From Hyperoodon ampullatus (Eukaryota; Chordata; Mammalia; Artiodactyla; Ziphiidae), in contig OX457074.1 of assembly GCA_949752795.1 (NCBI GenBank), positions 6,461,527 through 6,525,526 of the forward strand: a stretch of DNA of 64,000 nt. Direction: 5' to 3'. The notes beneath the pieces were generated by a model. It saw only the letters and a list, made by a program, of their open reading frames with translations. It did no database searches and was not told the DNA's origin. A program made the position numbers and the translations under genes. Positions 1 through 9,600 of this stretch are shown piece after piece (positions within the stretch are counted from its first letter, which is position 1; each line of letters opens with the position of its first letter).

Positions 1-179
1 GTTGGGCAAGCCGGGCGTAGACAATAGGGCCCCACCCAGGCCTGGGGGAGTAGAGAGGGAGGGAAAGCGAGGATAACGCGTGGGGTGGGGTGACGGTGGC
101 CCCAAAGAGACCAGCGGCAGCAAGTTTCGCAAACAGTAAATTTCTGATTACAGAGTGAGCGCTGGGACGCAGGCCGAGC

Positions 180-860
180 AGGTTAAAGTCTCCCCCGCAA
201 GAGGCAGGGCCAGAGTCAGGGACGCGGCGCCCAGCGAGCTCCGCGGGTCCCGGGGGAGGTGCGACCCGGAGGCACCTGCCCTGATCCCTCCCCACCCTTC
301 TCAGACACCGGCTCTCGGAGCCCCCAGTCGCGCTCCGCGCGAACCTCGCGCCCACTTAGTCACCGCGCCCAGGACCCCAGCGCGCCCCCTGCCGCCGGTG
401 CAGGGTGGCTCTCCCTGGCTCCCGCCCTCACCTGCCCGGGGACGGCGGGGATCGGCCTCTCGTCCGCTCGCCCCGCTTCCCTCGCCCCAGCGATACCTGC
501 CCCGATCGTCCGCACCTGCGTTTGGAGCCTGGCCGGGCTGGGTAGGGGTCGGGCCGGGATAGGAGCCGGCGCGGGCTGCGAACTGAGCTCAGCGCACTCG
601 GGCGGTGGCTGCTCCGGACTCTGGCCAAGGCAGCAACTCAGTAACCGAACAAAAGGCGAAAGGACCTGACAGCCAAGCCACGCCTCTCGCCCCCTCGAAG
701 CTCCGCCCCTGAGGGAGACGCCCACCCGCTGATGTGGGCTTACTGGCTGCCTGGCCTGACTGTCCTATGGAGAGGCGGAGCCTCGCGCCCAGTCCCCTTT
801 CACCGCCTCCTCTGTTTATCCGCTGGCTATTGGCCCCAGGGACTGCCACTCGACCCTAGG
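180..860 (-). promoter_or_regulatory. JUP: CpG-rich region, probable JUP promoter and non-coding exon 1
   Basis: Very CpG-rich, GC-box-containing DNA. On the minus strand there are two good splice-donor contexts, an exon end near 432 (CAG/GTGAGG) and another near 494 (CAG/GTATCG), downstream of a GC-rich leader. No coding exon is visible. In other mammals JUP (plakoglobin) lies on the same strand as P3H4, with its 5' end facing the P3H4 3' end at about this distance, so a JUP first exon around 432/494 to 650 is the likely explanation. The CpG content is seen directly. The gene assignment rests on synteny only, because the coding exons would lie left of the window. Confidence 0.45.
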
Positions 861-971
861 GACGTTTTCCAACTTGAGGTTCCATCCTAACTCCTCACCT
901 ATTGGCAGATTGAGGGTTACTTCCTCCTGATTGGGCAAGGAACTGTCAGTAAGACTAAGGAAAGAACCAAT
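829..971. promoter_or_regulatory. cluster of four CCAAT boxes
   Basis: ATTGG (CCAAT on the minus strand) occurs at 829-833, 901-905 and 930-934, and CCAAT on the plus strand at 967-971. Four NF-Y-type boxes within 143 bp, on the upstream side of a minus-strand CpG promoter, are consistent with driving transcription leftward. Function is inferred. Confidence 0.45.
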
Positions 972-1834
972 GGAAGGGACGGGGTGTGTCTTGTCCCACC
1001 CTACCTCCGAGCAGGTAAGAACGATTACTCTCCCCTTCCCCCTACCTGTCCAACAGGTGAGTCAGGAGGGGCTATGGGAAAGGACAGACGCCTTCACTGG
1101 CCAGCCAACTCAGCGTCAGGCATGATGCTTCTTTGGGCTTATTCACCCTTGCCGCAAAGTGGTAATAACATATTAGTATAGCATTTCATAGGCTTTTTTT
1201 TCTGGGTTGGGATTTTTTCCCCCCAAAGATGGAGTGCTCATGAGCTTTACAATTAGAAGTCCTGGATTCGGGTTCTGCTACTTAGTAGCTATATGATCTT
1301 AGGCAAATTACTTGTCTTTCACCCTGTTTCTCCACACCTGTAAAATGGGTTTATGAGCTATATCTCTCTCTCATGGGGGTGAAGGAAGTTTTGTGAACTT
1401 GGACAACTGCTAAAACTTAAAGTTAAATTAATGATGGGTTTAAAAAAAAATTCTCATGACAATTCTGAAAAATTGTTAGGGCAACAAAATGGTCCTCATT
1501 TCAAAGATGAGGAAACTGCTTCAGAGAGATGACAAAACTAGAAAATGGCACATCCTAAACTAGAACCCTTTTCTAACTTCAAGATCCACCAAACCACATG
1601 CTCTCCTGGTGGAATAATAGCATAGACATAAAATGTCAAAGCAGTGGGGAGGGGCTGGGGAAAAGGCAAAAATGAATATTCTGGGGAGAGACAGAAGAGC
1701 CACGATGTGTGTCAAAGAGAAAGTATTGGTGGGTTTGGAAAAAGCCAGGCAGCAGATCTAAAGGACATCAACCCTGGCATAAAAGAAATGGGGCAGCAGG
1801 CCCCTCAGTAGTGGAAGAGTCTGGGTTAGTTATC
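860..1834. other. intergenic, MIR-like fragments only
   Basis: No exon-like ORF. About 1240-1400 reads like a MIR SINE in plus orientation (transcript-like 'tagctatatgatcttaggcaa' core and 'cctgtaaaatggg' segment). About 1490-1570 resembles an antisense MIR/L2 piece. Nothing else is recognisable. Confidence 0.5.
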
Positions 1835-1850
1835 AGAAAGAACTTCCCAG

Positions 1851-2226
1851 GGCTTCTCTGGTGGGGCAGTAGTTAAGAATCCGCCTGCCGGGCTTCCCTG
1901 GTGGCGCAGTGGTTGCGAGTCCGCCTGCCGATGCAGGGGACACGGGTTCGTGCCCCTGTCCAGGAAGATCCCACATGCCGCAGAGCAACTAAGCCCGTGC
2001 ACCACAACTACTGAGCCTGCGCTCTAGAGCCCGCGAGTCACAGCTGTTGAAGCCCACATGCCTAGAGTCCATGCTCCACAACAAGAGAAGCCACCGCAAT
2101 GAGAAGCCCGCGCACCACAACGAAGAGTATCCCCCACTCGCCACAACTAGAGAAAGCCCGTGTGTCACAACGAAGACCCAACGCAGCCAAAAATAAATAA
2201 GTAAAATAAATAAATTTAAAAAAAAA
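1851..2226 (+). repeat. CHR-type long SINE with duplicated 5' head
   Basis: tRNA-derived cetacean SINE of the long class, ending in AAATAAATA-type tail. It is bounded by a perfect 16-bp target-site duplication (1835-1850 and 2227-2242, beginning agaaagaactt). Its first 39 bp (1851-1889) repeat the tRNA-like head that starts again at 1890, so the A-box region is present twice while there is only one 3' end. Confidence 0.85.
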
Positions 2227-2348
2227 AGAAAGAACTTCCCAGTAGGCGGGTTGAGAAGACAAGGGTCTTTCTGTGGTTGATGAAATGAATGCCTGCTGTA
2301 CAGTGTGCCAAGGGTCTTACAGATATTCATTTATTAACACAAGTATTG

Positions 2349-2701
2349 GGCTTCCCTGGTGGCGCAGTGGTTAAGAATCCACCTGCCAATGCAGGGGACT
2401 CAGGTTCGAGCCCTGGTCTGGAGGAACCCACATGCTGCAGAGCAACTAAGCCCGTGCACCACAACTACTGAGCCTGCGCTCTAGAGCCCGTGAGCCACAG
2501 CTGCTGAGCCCGCGTGCTGCAACTACTGAAGCCCTCACTCCTAGAGCCCGTGCTCCACAACAAAAGAAGCCACCGCAATGAGTAGCCCGCGCAGCACAAT
2601 GAAGCGTAGCCCCCGATCGCCGCAACTAGAGAAAGCCCGTGAGCAGCAACGAAGACCCAACACAGCCAAAAATAAATAAATAAATTTATTTTTTTTTAAA
2701 C
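2349..2701 (+). repeat. CHR-type long SINE inserted in an L2-like repeat
   Basis: Full-length long-class SINE with A-rich tail. The 12-bp target-site duplication acacaagtattg is at 2337-2348 and 2702-2713. Flanks join into an older LINE-2 3' end ('ttcatttattaacacaagta' continuing as 'ttgagcaccaactgtatgc'), so the SINE split a pre-existing repeat. Confidence 0.85.
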
Positions 2702-2713
2702 ACACAAGTATTG

Positions 2714-4390
2714 AGCACCAACTGTATGCTAGACACCGGGTAGGACCCTGGTGACACGGAAAATCAAAATGACCCCAACCCTCAAAGGGCTTCCAGAGGG
2801 CCAAGTGTAAACAGGTCATCTTAGCCACTCTGTGTGTGTTGGTGTTGGAGGGGTGATTGTTCAGGAAAGGGTCCCCCGCTCAAAAAACCTTTATATCCCC
2901 AAAGCTAGCCCTCAGGATGGGCTGCATGGAGGTAGGTCCATCCTTGACCACTTTCTCCACCAGAGAAAGGCATGATGGCCAAACGGTCTCACTTCTGAGG
3001 CTTGTGCCGTCCAAGTCTTCCTGGAAGGGGCCAGGGAGACATCAACATCCCCAGCCAGTCACCATCCACATGCCCTGGCCACTGCCCTGTGCTTTGTTTC
3101 CCCTACTCCCCAACTTCTTTCTCCCTACCTTCCCTGTGCCCCACCCACCTGCTTGCCACCCTGCCGCGCCATGCAGCAGCCAGCCCCCAGCTTGGGAGGA
3201 AAAGAGCTCCCAATCCTAGGCTGCTGCCCCCTCCAGGGTTTCTCTTCCTTCCTCTCCCACTTCCCATCTTCCCCTGCCCACTTCACACACCCCACACAAG
3301 GCAACACACGGACACACACACTTCCAGACCTAAGCCTGGCTTAACCCCTTCCTTTCTCCTGGCTTCAGTAGGTTGTTTGACTGCAAAGGGGTGGAGAAGC
3401 CTGGGTGGGGTGGAGAGACAGAAATAAGGCTTCAGAATAAAGCCTGTGTGTTTGTGTGTGTGTCCCCAGAATTCTCCCTGCATGTCAGCCTAGAACATGC
3501 TGCAACAAGCTGGCCCCAAAACTCAGCCTGAGACTGGGTGGAGGCATCACCACAGCAGCAGGAAAGACTGGGCGAAGAGCTGCATCTCCCACATCAAGGG
3601 AGCTTCTGCATGTTTATTAAGCACCTACTGTTGCCTGCTAGGCACTGAGGATTCATCTGTAGGATACAGAAAAGAATCAGAAAATGATGTTTACTAGAAT
3701 CAGCTGTCTGTATAGGGGATTTGGTCTCATGGGGCAAGGAGGTGCCTAGGGATAGGGATGAGAGTCCCTGTGGCCACAGTCTCCTCTGTAGCTTGAACTT
3801 GAAGGAAAGGCCACAAGACCATCTTACCCGGTCCCCTGCCTCCAAGCCTTTAAAGGCAGGGACTTCTCTGTTTGACAAATCTCCAGGAAAGGAGGTTCTC
3901 CAGCCTCCCTTATATGAATACCCTTGTCTCCTTATTCTAACACTGGCAAATTCCTTCTGGTGTCTAGCCCTAATTCATATCCCTGCAGTTTAAACTAATT
4001 TCTCTTGCCCAGAGCTCAGTGGAAGCAGAGTCTTTGGGCCACCAAGAACACATGAAGTTAATTCAACCTTGCAGATTTGTGGGGCCTCAGAGTAAAGAAG
4101 GAAAGGGCATCAAGGGGCCCCTCCCAAGTCACCCCAGAGACAGGAGTTACCGGCAAAGAGGGGCCCGTCTGATGAGGGGAGCCGGTGGAGGATGGGAGGC
4201 GTTTCCCTGGAGAAAGGTGACCGAGGCAGCCCGGCTGCCCCCCTCAGCTCCTCTCCCTTCTCAACCTCCACGAGGCCTCTGGGCCATATAAGGAGGTGCA
4301 TGAGTCTCTGTTGTCTGTTCACAATCAGTCCTTTCTCTGTGGAGGCCCCTTCCCCGGACAGAAACAAGTAGACATTTAGATCTGCACACG

Positions 4391-4391
<1 letters not shown>
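2714..4391. other. intergenic, no gene seen
   Basis: Unique-looking DNA with pyrimidine-rich stretches. A short L2 3'-end fragment lies at about 3605-3690 ('tttattaagcacctactg'). ORFs here are short and mutually overlapping, with no recognisable protein. Confidence 0.5.

Positions 4392-4421
<30 letters not shown>
4392..4421. repeat. (AC)n microsatellite
   Basis: Uninterrupted AC dinucleotide run of about 15 units; likely length-polymorphic. Confidence 0.95.
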
Positions 4422-4425
<4 letters not shown>

Positions 4426-4530
4426 TCCATGCTCATACCTCAGGGATATACACTCACAGGCACAGATTCAGACACACAAACCCCAGCTGTGTCAGCACTC
4501 TCTCCCCAGTACACTCAAATACACATGGCC

Positions 4531-4746
4531 GGGCTTCCCTGGTGGCGCAGTGGTTGGGAATCCACCTGCCGATGCAGGGGACACGGGTTCGTGCCCCGGT
4601 CTGGGAAGATCCCACATGCCGCGGAGCGGCTGGACCTGTGAGCCATGGCCGCTGAGCCTGCGCGTCCGGAGCCTGTGCTCCGCAATGGGAGAGGCCACAG
4701 CAGTGAGAGGCCCGCGTACCGCAAAAAAAAAAAAAAAAAAAAAAAA
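4531..4746 (+). repeat. CHR-2-like short SINE
   Basis: Short-class cetacean SINE (head ggcttccctggtgg, body 'gagccatggccgctgagcc', end 'gcgtaccgc' plus poly-A of about 25). Target-site duplication atacacatggcc (4519-4530) versus atacacacggcc (4747-4758), one mismatch, indicates a fairly recent insertion. Confidence 0.9.
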
Positions 4747-5525
4747 ATACACACGGCCTTCTTCCCTCCTCTTCTGCCTGGCCTCAGGGATGGCCGCCTC
4801 CATAAAGGAAGACCAGGTAAACAGACGGGACGCTAAACTTCAGGCTGATGACGGTCCCTTGCCACCACCCAGCAGCTCTCCCCTGGCGTTACAGCAGCGG
4901 GAAAGGAGCACGGACGAGTGGAAGTCATTCCCGGGTGGCACAGTCCCAGGCAAAGGGGCAGAGCCCACCGCACACCCAGGTCCCTGCTCCGGTCCTTCTG
5001 CGGTTGCGTCCCTGCACACAGAGCCATGGGCATGAACGTACACAGATTGATGCCTTGGCCCTTGGAGATCACACTACGGGTACGTGCCCAGCACTGACCC
5101 TGCTTCTAGGGCCTGTGGGTCTCTTACTCAGGTTCTTTCTCCTGTTCAGATAGCAGCACTGTGCATGGTGTGAGCGTAGTAGGCCAAGGGGCGACAAGGG
5201 GCAGTTATGGGAAAGGGATGCGCACAGCGGGGACATGCAAGCTGGGTACCTGCACCCACATGCTGGAGGCCCTTTGTGGTGTGGGGGAAGCCAGGGCTGC
5301 GAAGGGGAGGGGAGATGGCCCGGGGGCTGGGGGTCAGGGAGAAGTTTTCTGCAGGCTTCCATGTTCTGAGAAGGAGTCAGAAGTCTGAATTCCAGCCTGG
5401 CTTTCAGGTCACGGTGGAGGTATACTTGGCAAGGTGTATCTATTTTTTTTTTTTTTTTGAACAAAAGAGCATTTATTCTTCTCTTTCTTATTACAAAACA
5501 TGTTAAGTATAAAAACTGAAAAAGA

Positions 5526-5741
5526 GGGCTTCCCTGGTGGCGCAGTGGTTGAGTGTCCGCCTGCCGATGTAGGGGACGCGGGTTTGTGCCCCGGTCCGGG
5601 AAGATCCCACATGCTGCGGAGCGGCTGGACTCGTGAGCCATGGCCGCTGAGCCTGCGCATCCGGAGCCTGTGCTCCGCAACGGGAGAGGCCATAACAGTG
5701 AGAGGCCTGCGTACCGCAAAAAAAAAAAAAGAGAGAGAGAA
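5526..5741 (+). repeat. CHR-2-like short SINE
   Basis: Complete short-class SINE. The tail is poly-A followed by a (GA)n run, and the target-site duplication is obscured because the target itself is 'gaaaaaga'. Confidence 0.88.
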
Positions 5742-5837
5742 AAAGAATCAGCTATATTCCCATCATAGTTAAATAATCGCTGTTCATATTTTGTTGTATA
5801 TATTTCCAGCATTTTCTCTAAGCATTTTCACGTATCC

Positions 5838-6030
5838 ATTTTTTCTTTTTTTTGGATTATAGTTGATTCACAATGTTGTGTTAGTTTCAGGTGTACAGTA
5901 ATGTGATTCAGTTATACATATACATATATTCATTCTTCTTCAGATTCTTTTCTCATATAGGTTATCACAAAATTAGTAGAGTTCCCTGTGCTATACAGTA
6001 GGTCCTTGTCAGTAATAAGGTGTACCTTTG
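5838..6030. repeat. L1 3'-end fragment (artiodactyl type)
   Basis: The text 'agttgattcacaatgttgtg', 'tcaggtgtacag' and 'ccctgtgctatacagtaggt' is the familiar L1 3' region common in cetartiodactyl genomes. Family assignment is from memory. Confidence 0.6.
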
Positions 6031-7789
6031 AACAGTTAGCTTGACTTGTAGCTTATGTAGATCTATGTATGTGCAACTCCGTTTGCACTGTTGCCCCTGT
6101 TCACTGCTCCTGGCGTTGGGGTGAGGGGACTTGCTCAGGGTGACCCCTTCAGGCCTGGGGAGAGGACATTGGCTACAGAAGAGTCTCCCAAATGCTCTGG
6201 CTGGAGTGGGCCCAAGCATCGCCAGGAGTGGGAACAGGGCAGGACCGCGCAAGGCCCCAGAGGTGAGGGTGGGTGTGCTCCTGCCATTTTTGCTCCCCTT
6301 TGTCCAAGGGGAGGAACCTCGAGGCCAGAGGCTGCCCACGGCCTGGCCCAGTGGGTGTGTGCCCAGCCGGCCTGGGGAGGGCTCTTAATAGCAGAGGTAG
6401 CTCCAGCCACACTTCCCAGCCAGGCGAGGTGTGTGGGCGGGGATGGAATGTCAAAGGGAAAACAGGGAGACAAGAAAACAGAGATAGGATGGGCCAGAAA
6501 TAGCACAGGCGAGGGCGAGATACCAGGGGCCAGTGGTGGTGGACGGAAAGGCTGGAGGAGGGTCAGGACCTCTCCAGAGAATGTCCGTCTCCGAGCGGCC
6601 CCCTCCCCTACCTCAACCGTCCCAAAGTACGATTTCAGGGCTTCAGGAGCCCAAAAGGCAGGGCCCCAAGCATCAGGATTCTATTCTGGAGCTGGGTCTC
6701 CCCGGGTCTCTGAGCAACCTTATGCCCGTCTTGAGTGGGTTGGGGGAAGGGAGGGGACGAGGCCTTGCCGCCTGAGTCACCCCGCTTCCTGTTCCTGGCC
6801 TGGGCGACTCCACTCACAGGCTGACACAGCTGGGGCCCCACCCGCCTTGCCAGCCTGCGTGCCCCTCCCTCCCACAACAAGCCAGGGGCGATGCCTGCCC
6901 CGACAGGCACCCTTCCCACCGAGAGGCCAGCCCTCCCCGGCCCGCATGCGTGCGTGCGTGTCAGCGTGCGTGTCAGCGCGCGCGCGCGCGCGCGCACGCA
7001 CGCACGCACGCACGGCTGGAGTTTCTCCCCCACCTGTTGAGAATCCTTGGGAAGAGGGAGGAGAACTCTAATCAGAGCCCCCTTCCTTGTGTATTTGGGG
7101 ACACTAAATTTGGAGCTAAGACAGGAACTTCCCCAAGGTCACACAAGCAAACTCCTGGCAGTTGTGGGGAGGGGGGCAGATGAGAACCAACCTTGGGAGA
7201 AGTCAGCTGGAGGTGTGACTTCAGGCAAGCCTCCGGATTAGAGCCAAGGCTGGGGGAGGGGTGGGGCAGCCCGGGGCTGGCCGGCCCTCCTCAGGGACTC
7301 AATCAGTACCTTCCCTCACTTCCTCTAAACCCTCTAAGCCGGCGAGGGCCCTACACAGACCCACCGCCATCGATTATACAAAGAGACCCTTCCCCCACCT
7401 CCTCCCGCGCACTGGCCTTCCCGGTCTCCCTGACCTGGACTCCACCTCGGTGGGAACTAGGGCCAAGGTTTGGAGGCCTCTATCCTTGTACATTAATCCC
7501 AGCTTCCCTAGTCCCATCCTGCGGCCACCAGGGAATGTGAGAGTTGAGATCCTTGAATATTTCATCAGCACTTCAGCCTGCAGTTGAAGAAGCAGCCAAC
7601 TTACAGCTCATGGATAATTTATGGCCCCAGCAGAGAACCTGGAAGTAGTGAGGGGGAGGGGCAGGGAGAGTGGGGGCGGGTGAAGCCTGGACCCGGCTGT
7701 GAAGCCAGCTCCATCCAAAGTGTGTGTTGGGGGCCGGGGAGGAGCTCCAAGACCAGGGACATTTCCATTTTTGAGGATATCAAGGTATT
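6031..7789. other. GC-rich intergenic DNA, no gene seen
   Basis: Long GC-rich ORFs exist in several frames, including a 326-codon one at 6091-7071, but none resembles a known protein, they overlap one another on both strands, and no splice structure is evident. It contains the alternating purine-pyrimidine tract at 6943-7014. About 7100-7160 carries a MIR-like 'ccaaggtcacacaagc' segment. Confidence 0.5.
6943..7014. repeat. (GCGT)/(GC)/(GCAC) alternating purine-pyrimidine tract
   Basis: GCGT repeats, then about ten GC dinucleotides, then GCAC repeats. This 70-bp tract has nearly strict purine-pyrimidine alternation, the classic Z-DNA-prone composition. Confidence 0.9.
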
Positions 7790-9459
7790 ACCAAAAAAAA
7801 AAAAAAAAAGGGGGGGTTATCAAAGTTACATGACAAGCATTTTCTGAGTTCATTCCTGTGTCTCTGTCACTGTGTGCATAACCTCACTTGGAGATAACAA
7901 AAAAATTGATGTTATCTCCTTCATGGCTGTGAAACCTCCAAAAAGACCCCCTGCTCCCCACACCCACCCAGGGCCAGGGAAAGAGGCCAGACTCCCCAGT
8001 TAGACTGTCTGAACCTCACTCCTTCCTAGCCTCCTCCTCCAGGAAAGCCACCAGGATTTAGCCAAATGCTCAAAAGAAAAGAATCTCAAATGGCCACCAC
8101 TTACTTTGCTCCAGGAACATAACATAGCACTCTTCGTGTTAAAGGAAAGCTGAAAAGATGACCCCAAATAGAAAATGTCAAGTTCTCTTGGCCTCTTCTT
8201 TTTTTTTTTTTTTTTTTTTTTTTTGGCCTCTTCTTTACCAAGGGACATACCTTAGTGAGTTCTTCCACAGATTCAGAGGATCAAGTATATGGGGTGGGGG
8301 AGGGGGGTAAACAAGCAGCCATGTCCTCCTTTTACCTCAGTTTCTCCACCTGAGTTATGGGCATGAAAGTTGCTCCCACCCCAAGGGCTTTTTGGGGGTC
8401 AGAAGAGATGCTATCCAGGCACCCCGGTGCCAGCTGGCACCCAGGCAGGTGGTGATTATGGGGTGATGTGTCCCCAGTTTGGGCTGGGGCTGGCTCCAGT
8501 GGGCAGCCCCAGCACTCAGCATACTCCCATCTAATCCCCAAGTCATCTTGGAGTTTTATCATGCGGCCCTGGGAGCCCAATCTAGTCTCTCTGGGCCTCA
8601 GTTTCCCCATCCATGAAATTGGGGCCATCTGCTGGAGCCATCCTTGGAGAGAAGCTGCAAGAGGAGGCCTGGATGAAGGCCCCTGAGTTGGGAAGCTGCA
8701 TAGAGCTTGGGCCCTGTGGCTGCCAGGACTCCCCCAGGAAGCTTATGAGGTTGGCCCCAGTGCCAACTGGACACAGCCTTCTGACACAGGAGGGGGTCAG
8801 GGGGACCCTACTCTCCCTGAGGAGGAGAACACTAGGGTGAGACTTCAAGAACTAGTTCTCAAACCTAAGCGGGGAATTTCTTCCATTGGAATTTGCAAGA
8901 ATTTGGGGGAATCCCATAGGACCCTCCCTCCCCCGCCTCCCTTGGCCATCACCTCTCAGGATTCAAGAAGAGGCTGGTCTAAATGACCCCAGCGAGTCTG
9001 TCCCCAGGCCCTCTAACATCTGGTCCAATCCCAGGGAGCCAACAGCGGGAAGTGGGACTGGGCTATGGAATCAGGCCTGAGAGTGAGGCTCGGACTGCCT
9101 GCTCTTCCTCCTCTTCCTGCTTTCCTCCCTTCCTCCTTCCCTCCCTCCCTTCTGGAACTCTCTGCCTCCCTCGGTGAGCTGTGGCAATGTGTGGGCTTTG
9201 TCTCCACATCTGGTCCTCACCTTCCTCTCCTCAGCCCCAGCTGACAGCATAAAGGGACAAAGCCAGCTCTGGGGACCAGAGAGAGGAGACCAGGGTGTTC
9301 TCTGCTCTCTCCCTTCTCTGAGCATCACGGATTTAGGGAGAAATGTTTCAAACCCAGCTCAGGCACCCCCCACCTTGAGGAACCTTGGACAGGTTGCTCT
9401 CCTTCCTCAGCCTCACCTGTGGCAGAAGGGAATTGATAAATATGTTGCAAGACTGTTTT
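7790..9459. other. intergenic, homopolymer tracts, no gene seen
   Basis: Holds a poly-A/poly-G tract (7793-7817), the flanked poly-T insertion at 8190-8236, a MIR-like piece near 8325-8400 ('cctcagtttctccacctg') and polypyrimidine runs near 9105-9170. No exon-like coding signal. Confidence 0.5.
8190..8236. repeat. poly-T tract between direct repeats (tail-only retroinsertion)
   Basis: About 23 T lie between two copies of ggcctcttcttt (8190-8201 and 8225-8236). A homopolymer bracketed by an exact 12-bp duplication is what a minus-oriented retroposon reduced to its poly-A tail would leave. Confidence 0.6.
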
Positions 9460-9580
9460 TTGTTTTTTGTTTGTTTTGGCCACATGGCATGCGGGACCTT
9501 AGTTCCTGGACCAGGGGTCAAACCCTTGCCCCCTGCAGTGGAAGCAAGGAGTGTTAACCACTGGACCGCCAGGGAAGTCC
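9460..9580 (-). repeat. short tRNA-derived SINE (gene-proximal class)
   Basis: Antisense copy of the third SINE class (head 'ggacttccctggcggtccag', end 'catgtggccaaaa'). aagactgtttt recurs at 9449-9459 and 9590-9600, the probable target-site duplication. Confidence 0.8.
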
Positions 9581-9600
9581 AGGAACTGGAAGACTGTTTT

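Noticed and set aside
3280..3320. CA-rich stretch as a CRISPR-like or structured array
   Set aside because: Simple CA-biased sequence without regular repeat-spacer structure; no CRISPR expected in a vertebrate genome.
5069..5812. 247-codon minus-strand ORF
   Set aside because: Runs through an antisense CHR-2 SINE and flanking non-coding DNA; its recognisable part is the SINE translation.
6091..7071. 326-codon plus-strand ORF
   Set aside because: Low-complexity Arg/Ala/Pro-rich translation crossing the GCGC/GCAC microsatellite; overlapping ORFs in other frames; no homologous protein recognised. Explained by high GC.
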